In this document: positions 35,090 to 45,700 of the stretch, one piece after another
How positions within the stretch are numbered: position 1 is the first letter of the stretch
How the letters are laid out: every line of letters begins with the position of its first letter
NCBI GenBank assembly: GCA_036346205.1
Contig: JARFJB010000400.1
Span: forward strand, 4,038,501-4,102,500
DNA from: Vesta saturnalis
Taxonomy: Eukaryota; Arthropoda; Insecta; Coleoptera; Lampyridae
DNA: 64,000 nucleotides
Direction: 5' to 3'
Notes under the pieces: generated by a model
Databases searched by the model: none
What the model saw: the letters and a program-made list of their open reading frames with translations, nothing else
Told to the model about the DNA's origin: nothing
Made by a program: the position numbers and the translations under genes

Positions 35090-36369
35090 TCCTGTAGCTG
35101 ATTAGATTTTTGGAGAAATTCAGCCGTGGAGAGAGGGTTTTATTAGGAGCAGTTTTTGGTTTTTATTAATTATTTCTGAAATTAAAATTATTTTACTTCC
35201 TTTAATTTCAACCTTGCGGGTTGGAAGCTCGTGCTTTGTTCCACACTAGATATTTAAGTTGACACTATCGTTATGATCAAGTTAAAACAGAAGATGCCAC
35301 TGTAATCTAGTTTAAAGTTATACCGATAGATGATGTAATCATTAAATAGGAAATTTCCCAGATAGCCAACTGGATGGTGTTAACTAATTTTGCGGTCAAC
35401 TTCTAAGTTATACCACAAGACGACTTTGCAAACTGTATTCTCTACGATAAACTAGAAAGTACGCGTTTTGTGACTGTCATGATTTGATGTTTGTTACAAA
35501 CTTTATGTACAAACAGTAACCGCCAACCGGTATTGCAATGTTCTCAAGCAACTTTAAGCTAGTGTTCGCCGTAAACGTCCAGGGCTTCTAATAATAGATG
35601 TCCTCCTGCATCTTAATGATAATTGTATCTCAGTTTAAATAAATAAAAAAAGTTCGGCTATTAAAAGTTGTATAGCTCAAAATGAGAAATATTATTGGAA
35701 ACATAAATGACAGTAACGATGAAGACTTTCTTGATACCCCGCCAGAAATCAGTGTACTGGCAATTGAAACACCATTAAATTTAAAATCCAGCAAAACAGA
35801 TTAACGATTATAAGCAATCATAATTAAACATTAAATATGACATTTTTAAAAAGTATTTTTTATTTACCAACACTTATGGCCACCTAGTTTGCAAATCGGG
35901 TAAAAGGTTTATTGCACTCGACGCGTAGTGGGCCGAAAGACCTCGTTGGGCAAATAAAAATTTTTATATATTGGATGACAAGTGCCTATTACTATCAAAA
36001 AGTAATTGTTATTCAATCTGGATTTGAATAATCCGCCTTTTACGCGACCAATCAAAATAGTGAAAGCCCAATCACAAACGTCTTGTACTTCCTTCGTCCC
36101 TAAAAGAGGGCGCCATTTTGCAACAATTTTTCCTCGTGAAGATAGTCATCTATAGGTTTGATCCAGAGGTCCGCAATCCGCATTTATCGGGATTTAGCTG
36201 CTTGTGACTTAAGACAATCGAAAGAATAGAAGGTACAAGAACCACAGCTGACAACCACATCTGTAGACTGTAACCACCACATCATAACCTAATTTTGTCA
36301 GTGTCGCAGTTTGGTTATAGAATAGAATTTCTTAATTTTAATCTTATATTTTAGAGGAAACATACATAG
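35090..36369. other. intergenic, upstream of RPB10
   Basis: No coding signal. The segment around 36095-36130 (AGAGGGCGCCATTTTGCAAC) is GC-richer and may be the RPB10 core promoter, about 250 bp before the inferred first splice donor. Confidence 0.4.
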
Positions 36370-36427
36370 GTAAGGGTAAATCTTTTACTAATTATCAAAA
36401 TTTAAAATATCTAACCTTTTTTTTTAG
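36370..36427 (+). other. probable 5' UTR intron of RPB10
   Basis: The donor AG|GTAAGG and an acceptor preceded by about twelve T residues bracket a 58 bp intron just before the RPB10 ATG. It is inferred from splice consensus alone. Confidence 0.6.
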
Positions 36428-36436
36428 AAATTCACA

Positions 36437-36640
36437 ATGATTATTCCTGTGAGATGTTTCACGTGTGGAAAGGTAATTGGTAACAAATGGGAAGCATACT
36501 TAGGGCTTCTACAAGCTGAATACACTGAAGGTGATGCATTGGATGCTTTAGGTTTGAAACGTTATTGTTGTCGTCGAATGCTTCTTGGTCATGTAGATCT
36601 GATCGAAAAACTACTAAATTATGCACCTTTGGAAAAATAA
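36437..36640 (+). CDS. RPB10: RNA polymerases I, II and III subunit RPABC5 (RPB10)
   Basis: A 67-residue intact ORF, the normal length for this family. It encodes the smallest subunit shared by RNA polymerases I, II and III, a zinc-binding assembly subunit in the RPB3/RPB11/RPB12 subcomplex. The N-terminus MIIPVRCFTCGKVIGNKWE is diagnostic. The zinc ligands are Cys7, Cys10, Cys44 and Cys45 (the CFTCGK and YCCRRM motifs). The start is fixed by the family N-terminus. A probable 5' UTR intron runs from a GTAAGG donor at 36370 to a T-rich acceptor ending at 36427, nine bases before the ATG. The coding region has no introns and no lesions. The convergent ferlin gene ends 111 bp downstream. Confidence 0.97.
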   Translation: MIIPVRCFTCGKVIGNKWEAYLGLLQAEYTEGDALDALGLKRYCCRRMLLGHVDLIEKLLNYAPLEK

Positions 36641-36697
36641 TGTTTCATTTCAAAATAGGAAACAATTGTGATTTTAATTATAACTTTAATGTAACTG

Positions 36698-36703
36698 TTT
36701 ATT
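36698..36703 (-). terminator. ferlin polyadenylation signal
   Basis: AATAAA on the minus strand lies about 50 bp past the ferlin stop codon, between the two convergent stops. Confidence 0.65.
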
Positions 36704-36751
36704 TAAAATATATTTACATGTAAATACAAGATATGAATGTACATTATTTGT

Positions 36752-39700
36752 TTATTTAGCCCCCAAAATCCTCTTAGCAGTATAACCAGGAAATGAATAG
36801 AAAAATAATAAAATTATTAATGTTAATCCCAATATTATTAACAACTTAAGTATCTTCCACTTATAATTTTGCCATATAATGTATCTGATAGATTTTAATG
36901 GATTCATAAACCACATAAATGATGAATCTGGTCGGCTGAAATATGTAAATTAGAAATATGTTATATAAATAGATAATTTACTTTGGCTTATCTAATGGTT
37001 CAGGCTCATTTCTTCCTAATCCGACTGGATTCTTATCAGCTTCCTCTTTTGTTAAAAGATGCAGTTCAGCTTCAACTTTACCTGTTAATTCTAAATCTTC
37101 ATTGTCTTTTTTAACATAAAATGGCCACCATCCTTTTATACGTTTTTGTTTAAATATATTTACAAGCGGAACTGATCCATCTGTTCTCGTAAGCATATCT
37201 AATGTGCATAATTTTGCGGACTTTGCGCCTCGTGGAAATTTATTTAAATCTAGTGTTAATGAACCTGAAATGATTTCATTTTTGCTGTAGATGTGTTATA
37301 CTAATTGTAAATTTTACCTAAGAAATCGTCGGCTGAGAAATGATCTGCATCCCATACTTGCAGTTCAAGTCTAGCAGGAATTTTAGATTCAGTTTCATCC
37401 CAAGAAAATAATGTTTCCTTTTTTGTAATAATGATTTTTTGTTCTGCTGTCATGTAGTCAAAATTATACACAAATCTCCAATTGAAGTTTCCTTCACCAG
37501 TGAGTGATCGGTAGTGGATGTCTGTTGATTGACAATCTTCTGAGCCTTTTATCCATCTATAATGTTTATTACGTTAGTAATGACATCAATAAATTTTGTA
37601 ACATACCCTTTAACGTAAATATCTGACATTTTTTCTCCTGTAAAAAAGGCATCATCTTCTAATACAACTTCATCAGTATTCCAAATAATGACTCTCAATT
37701 CAAAACTTTTAGGTTTTCGGGTGGCTATGTCAGTCGGTGGTCCAGGTAAAGGCATATCCATTGGAAACATATCTACCCACATTTCTAACTTTCCTTGCTC
37801 CATTCCTGGTTTTGCAGGATTATAAAGAGCACGTGTTTCAATGTGCTCAGGCGTTAAATGACAACCTATAGGAAACTCGTGCCATCTATGTAAAACAGTT
37901 AATGCCATATTTTCTTCTGCTGTTTTCAAATTATAGAAATTTTCTTCATCGCACTGTAGTGACACTGTTGTCCGACCCACTTTAACCTGTCCTGGAGAAT
38001 ATATGGGTGTATCAATTTTTGCATCCTTGCACAGCTTTGCTAATATTTGAGTAGGTTTCATTGGATCTCTCCAAGCATTATATCCATCTCTGAAATATTT
38101 GTTTTATTCAATAACCAACAGTGGTTAATACATACTCTTCATATTTTAGTGCAAGACCGCATGTCGCTCGATGACGACTATAAAACCTATTTTCTAAATC
38201 AATCTTAGTTTCACCAATCATATCGTCTGAACTAACTAAGTCCCAGTCATATATTTGTACAGTTAAAAGTGAATCTTGTGGAAATGTTGCTTCAAATTCG
38301 AAACACCTAATAACAACAGTGTTTAATTAACATTATTAAAGTTTAATCTCTTACTTTCCAAAAACTGGATTTAATTGCTTTGATACATAATTTTCTTTGT
38401 CCGATATCCTCTTAGCACCCAATTGAAGTACAATGTAAGGATCGGCTTTTCCATTTAAATCCATAGGATGTAAATCAATGGCTTTAACAATATAAACGCG
38501 AACCAAAACACGAATAGGTTCATTTGATGGGAGTCCTTGAAATAACCCATGATTTAAATCAAAACCCATTAATGAAAAATCTTCGAAATCTTTCGGTAAT
38601 GGCCACTTATAGATTTTTATTGCACCCTAAATTAAAAATCCCATATAAATTGTAACTTTATATTAAATATTTACCTTAAAAGTTCCAACTATTCGACTAT
38701 CGTCCTCAGAATCATCATCAGTTTTTTTACCTCGATACAGTTCAAAAGTGTGAAGCCATTCTTTGAATCCATCAAATTCTGGTATCTTCTCCAATTCTGT
38801 ATCATAAACCTACAAATGGAGTGCTCTATAAGATTCTTAGACAATAAGCATAAAGTTTATTACTTTGCAAAATGCTGATACTTTTGCTTTGGGAGTCATG
38901 GTGGGTTTTGGACTTAACCTTGAGACAAACCTTGTAGCAGTTCCCACAGTTTTAAAACTAAACTTAGGTTTACGCTCAGTAACATTATTGCTTATAAGGT
39001 CACCGTCTTGCAACTTATTCAGACTTAAATCTGCATGAAGTAAGTTTTTATCCCTAGAGGGAGCATTCTTGACTTCTTTTTCTCTGGCAGTATCAGCAGA
39101 AGAGTAATATTTTGTCCACCAATCCTTATCTTCGTCCTCATCTTCAAGTTCCTCCTCTACCTGTTGTTTCTGTTTTTTATTATTATTTTCTGGTTTTACC
39201 TTTTTAGTAGTTTCTCTACTACCATAAGAAATGGCAACATATGGGTCTTTGGGTAATAAAGGACTTTTCTCCTTATTATCATTATTTGTTAAGGTACTGA
39301 GCGTTAATTGAGCGTCAGCCATTTGATTGCCGAGACTTAATGATCGATTCCGTTCTTCGGCTTCCCTTTCCCTTCTGGTCGAAGGTGTGTATATATATTT
39401 TTGAATTGAATTTATAGTATGAGTTCCTACTAAAGTGTATCTACCAAAACTGCGACAATCAACTGCGCGGATTGTTAACGGTGGTCGATAAAGTTCCTGT
39501 TCCGGTAATTCTAAATCCAGAAACTTTATAGGTGCACAAAAATTTGGATTTTTACGGGCATTTTGAATAATGGGAGAATATAGAGTATGTCCTGAACAAT
39601 CAATATCCACTCTTGGTTTATCCACTGTCATTAAGTGAACCCGTTTTAAATCCCTCAACCCCCAAAATAATACTTCAATGCGATAAGTGCTTAATGTAGG

Positions 39701-42700
39701 TCTGATGCCCTTTGGTACAGGAAGAATTGGACCAATATCCTTTGTATCCGTATCTTTGTAAATTGGAATTTGTTTTGGTTGTGGCAAATCTGGTAATGCC
39801 ACCTCATTAATGTCACTTGGATATTCTAAAAGTTCAAAAGTAGCCAATAATTCACCAGCGTGGTCAGAACTTCTCCGAATATCAAACCATTCTAGAGATG
39901 GTGGAAATGTTGGTTTTGCGTAACTATCACCGCGCAATTTAACGTGAGGTTTGGCCATTGCACGTCCAATAAACTCAGACTTACCGACTTTATCTTGGTC
40001 AAATATTTCAATAATAATGGAGGGAGGATCGTTCTGAATATCTCCACTTGTACCGTATACCAAAATTTCGTCAAATATTAACAGTTCATCCCACGTTGGG
40101 CTTAAAGTTTCATCGATTACTTGAGTTGTTTTGCTAAATTCACCCGCCATGACTCTAGCGAAAGGATCTGAAAGACCAGAAGCGTCTGATCCAATAAGTG
40201 ACCTGGCTTGATAAATATGAGCTCGTAATTGGAAGACCTATAATTAGTATTTATATGTAACTAAGTAAGGCAAGTTTGTCATTATTACATGTTTTTCGCT
40301 GTAATGAATGGTTAATGGCGGTAAAGCGCGTGGTCGGTCAACGTTTCTAATTTCTTGAGTAATTTCGTAACCTTTTGGAATTCCACTTAAGAAGTTCTTT
40401 TTCTGTTTCAGTAATCCAAGCCATACGCATATTTGTAACTTTGCCTGAATTGACCAACCAGTTGGGCCCATAGCCTTTTTCCCGGGTAGCTGTAATGCAT
40501 ATTTTAACATTTCGCCATTGACCATGAGGCACCTACCTTTAAAAACATTGATTGAACTTTACCGCATGCTTTACCACGTTCTTCATCTACTACCGAGTAA
40601 ATGATATCTCTAGCTATAATTCTGTGGTATGCAACTCTTTTTCCTCCACTTATTAACCAAAGGAATATATCTGGTGTTGCGTGTTGTGGCTAAAAAAATT
40701 ATTTAGTCATTTGTGGATTGATAATTATACTGTACTTACATCCTCTATAAGGGTTTTCAGTTTTAATAAGTAAGAGTGAGCAGTTTTGTATCTTTCCTTA
40801 AGCGAACTTTTAGTAACCACCGCTCTTAAATTTCGCGCCATACTTCCGAGATTCTCCTAAAATTAAAATTAGCTTGATGGTTTTACAAAGTTTAGTAACA
40901 TACAATTTCGCGTTGGCATAATTTCATCCGTTCTTTATCAAGTTTAGTTTTTCCACTTCCAGGCCCAGACTGAGTGTCTTTTGCTAGAGACACATATTTA
41001 TGACAACCTATCGTTAGTTCCTCTAAAATTTGCCTTAGTTTAGTCTCACTTCCAGCACGCTCCATTTCCATAAGATGATGCACTTCTAGAAGACCGTCTT
41101 CCTATTAAACAAACCTGTTAATTCTGAAATTATCGCTTACAAGAAATTTCTTACCAACTTCTCTGCAATTTTCTCAACTTGATTTGATATGTACATTCTC
41201 CGACGATAATCAGGCCAAACTGACCGTATGTGCATGCAAGGCTTATTGTCCCAATATGGTAGAAAATAGTATAATTTGTTGTGCGTCATTGGTTTGGATG
41301 GGGGTGTTGTGCTTTGCCATGAGCCAGAATCCGAAACTACCGATTCTAAAGATAATTATGTAACAATTTAGTTGTGACAAATTTGATACAAACCAAGATC
41401 ATCGCTATCCGATTCAATTGGATCTCGAGCTGATTGATTGTGACCATCCATTGCATTTCCTGCATTGCCAATGCTGATTTCAAAGTACATGGGCTTATCA
41501 CCTAACTTCTTTTCAATCATATTTGCTTCTAGAATCGTGGAAAATAAGAAAAACTCTTCGTTCTTGCCATATGATGATTCCGAAACGGGAGGAATTGGTT
41601 CCAATTCAACATCAGATGGTATCAATTCAATATTATCCGTTAATTCCGTCCGAATTGCCAGTAGAATCCGACCTCTATACGAAACACCTTCACCAAGTCC
41701 AACGTTCAAATTGGAATGCTCATCAATGATCGAATAGTCACGCGTTGATCCATAAAGATGAACGAATGATGGTCCAAACGTTGGTAGAAATCCTGCAAGC
41801 AAAAAAATTGAAGAGCTTCATCATTTGTTCTACATTTTTCAGAGTACCTGAGATGCCTCACCCTTCTCTCCATCATTTGAAATTGTTTTCAAATCAATGA
41901 AATGTGTCCCGATCACCTTTGGATTAACAGGATCGTTGTCTCTTAGTTGAATTTTGATTCGTTGACAGAGCGGTGGAAACATTTCGGTAAAAACTAACTG
42001 CTCATTCCATACTGGAGCGTAGCAATTTTTCTTAACCGATGTTTGCCCCTATTTGAAAGATATTTTGTTTAAGATGTGATATTAAAGTTATAAATTACAT
42101 ACCATTAATCCAGCAAAGGAAACTTGAACGTAAGGATCGACTAAATCGTTTGATTCTCCTGTGAAAGCTTTCTTGACGTTGGCCATTATAGATGAGTTCA
42201 TTTTAGGAAGGCCGTCGGCTCGATAAATTTTTATGATAAACCGAGCGTGTTGGCGGTCTATTGGAACGCCATCCGGAAGTAAAAGATTACTGAAACAAAT
42301 GTATTATTTTAATTTTTGGATTTATCAATAATACAATATCCACTTCAACTGGTTCAGTATTCCTTACTTACATAACAAACTAGGGCTCATTATAGTGGTT
42401 ATATTTGTTCACATTACTTATTTAACAATAAAAAATTAAATTAACATTAATGATTTATGTTAGTAAAAGAACATACATAGAAAATATATCTCTTTTAACT
42501 GGGAGTCGAAACTCAGACATTTTAACTAACGGGTGAGCGCTTTTGCCTTTTAAACCACTAGAGAAGACAGTATATGTGTATTAAGTTTTTAATTATATCT
42601 GCAAAGATATTTTGAGGAACTACGAATGTGTTATTGATTTAGGATATGTTAGATAAGGTTTAGACTATTGGAAGGTCTTAAAAGTACGCAAATGAATATT

Positions 42701-45700
42701 TAAAGACGTGTTACGTCACTATTGAAATGCGAAGTGTTGGTTATACGTGTGGAAATAGTAGTATATGCTACGAAAAATATCGAAAACGTTGGCATGAACT
42801 ATAAATGATTATTCCTAGATTAGATGTTTAAATTTTGCTGAGTCTCCATATTAGTTTAATTAATAACAATCCTTGTAGTACACTTTTTTTTGTCATTAAA
42901 GTATTGAAGTGAGTGTTACATTATACCCCTTAGATTGCGTTGTTTATAAAAGCTGATGTTAATAGATATTATCTATCGTATTTCGTTCAATGAGAGAGTA
43001 TACCGTACATTTTTGATATCGTTGAATTCAGATCACTTTTGAGTTTAAAGGAAACCATTATGTAGCCTTTCCAATAAAGTAAGCATTAGTATGGCGAGAG
43101 AATACTAAGGGGTGACCATAATCATTTAGGTTAAGGTACACAATGAAATTAGACACAATATCAACGTAGGCTTATAAAGTTTTTGATTGGTTAATTGCCG
43201 TGACCATCACAGTGGGGCAGGCTGGGACTATAAATATAAAAGGTGACTCAAGTGAAGGGGACCGAGCTAGTGGAGTTGTGGTAACACGATCTGCTTAGTT
43301 CGATTCCCGTTACCGTCTACCTTGTATGAGGTTTTTTCAGGGGGTTTCCTCATACACATATAGCAGCATGGTCACTGCGAATACGTACAGCATGTGCGGC
43401 TATTTAGGCGAATGCTGGGGTAGTACCTTCGCCCTCAGGATCCTAACTTCCGATCCTATCCTGACCGCACCTATCCTTAATCCCACCATGCATATATACT
43501 TAATGTGTGTATGTTGGGAATACATGATTGTGGCTGAAAGCGCTTGGAGAGCCCAAGCAGCCCACCTTCTCCCCTGGGGAGGGAACGAACACGTGACCTT
43601 TTCATGCTTTTTCTAAGTGAAGGATGGATTTTGACAGAATTAGTTTTATTTGCCATAGAAACTTCTACGTATTTTAAAGAAAGTGTTTTTGGCAGATGGA
43701 AAGAAGCTACAGGTTCACAAAATTACGAGATAGTACTTAGCTGTGGTGTAATGGTTGCCAATAAAAACGATCACTTATTTTAAAGTTCAACGTTAGTAGG
43801 GATTAATTGTAATAGTAGGATAAATAAATACAGCTAGTTCAAGATTTCGAAATGTCCTTGTCACTTGTGAACTCAGTCAAGAATTTAAGGAGTGTTAAGA
43901 AAATTGATATGCGAAGATTTTATACAGTTAATTAATGCTAGTGGCCAACGAAACAAAATTGTGGAGTAAAAACTTTTCTAGATTTAACTTTATTAATGAG
44001 TTGCTATAGTAAATGAATTCAGTCGTATGATGGTCTATTGCTAATCTATAACTGTAAACATATGTCTTGTTTATTTCTTGTAGTGCGGCTACTTAGGCGA
44101 ATGCTGGGGTAGTATTTTCCCCCTCAGAACCCTAACTCCGTTCCTTCCGATCCTATCCTGACCACACCCATCCTTAATTCCATCATTCATATATACGTAA
44201 TGTATATATGTATGCTGGGAATCCGTGATCGTGGCTGAAGGAGCTAGAAAAGCTCGAGCAGCCCGCCCTCCCCTTTGGGGAGGGTATGAAATACGTGATC
44301 TTTTCCATTCCTTTCCTGTAGTATAAAATTAAGTAACTCAAGTAGATTTAGGGGTATTGACTTTATATTTTTTTTGTGTAACTTGCATTAAAATAAAATT
44401 ACAGTTATGACAATATGTGTATTAACAAACAAAATACGCACATGTGCCACACAAAATTAAAATATCTGGTGCTGAACAACACACGATCTTCCAACATACA
44501 AAGTCGAAATGAAAAGAAATGAAATGATTTGTATATTTTTGGGATAATTCTGCAAACTCTTTCTTAATACGTTCATAACGAAAATAAACAACGTTGTAAA
44601 ACAAAAACAATGATTTATGTCAGATGGTAAATATCGATGGCACAGTTTAAGAATTTTAAATCCTGTTTAATTCATTTTTAGACTTATTTGGTTTCATATT
44701 AAGAAACTACCTCACTCAACCGCTGAATTTGTTCCATACCAACATATGTATATATAGATTAGAGCGTAAAAATGTAGAACCCGTTTTCATAGCTATGATC
44801 ATCAGTGGTCGACTAGGACGAACTAAAGAAATATCTAATATTATCAATAGAAAGTAATGAAAATATAATAATATTACAATCAGATAAAGGTAATGCAACT
44901 GTTATATAACACTAAGTAGAACAAATTTCTAATATACCGGGTGACAACGGAACTACTACCCAGTCTCGCATTTTAAAACGGTTTTAGATAAAAATTTGAA
45001 ATTTTGGTGGACGATTGGGTTCAGTAATATGCACATTTTAAGCAAAAAAAACCAATGACAATCACTTTCGCTTACACCGGAAATGATTAAAATTTTACTA
45101 TTTTGAATGGCAACCCTAGTATATTTTTGCATATTTGAATTCTACGAGAAATTCTAAACATTTTTTATGTAACATATCTATACCTATACGTAATAGATTA
45201 TGACTTATGGAGCTCTAAAGTTTAACCTATTTTTACATTTATTTACATTTTTCAAAAAAATGAAGTACGTTACGACTAAAACAAATGGAGCACTTTGTAT
45301 TTCAATCAAGGCACTCTAGGATGGCATAGAACGGTATAACTTACAAACCATAAGACTTTCACTACCCAATCCTACTTTTTTATCCTCTATCCATTAATAC
45401 CCTCATCTTTTATTTTCAAACAACGGATATTATTTTTTTATTATACCTATTGGGTCCATTCAATAAATACAACATTTAAGTCTCTAGGTATTATTAGAAT
45501 AATCAAATCATATTAGCCATGCCACAGGTTTCTATGGTTTTTAAAAACAATTTGATTTTGACAAGTAACTTTTATCATGTGTCAGTTTGGCAGATTTTTT
45601 TTTGGTGTACACTAAAAATTTTTTGTAAATTGTTTAAAATGCCAAGTTTTACAAGATTGAACAAATGAAATGGGAGTTAGCAGAGAAAGTGCAAGAAAAA

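Noticed and set aside
34772..35101. Frames over the TG-rich tract (His/Thr- or Val/Cys-rich)
   Set aside because: By-products of the microsatellite, apart from the short mariner helix-turn-helix segment already described.
41465..41737. Plus-strand frames of 68-90 codons
   Set aside because: They are antisense shadows of the ferlin exon 41394-41792.
43261..43330. Possible functional tRNA gene at the A/B boxes
   Set aside because: The cloverleaf does not close and the sequence continues into a repeated SINE body.
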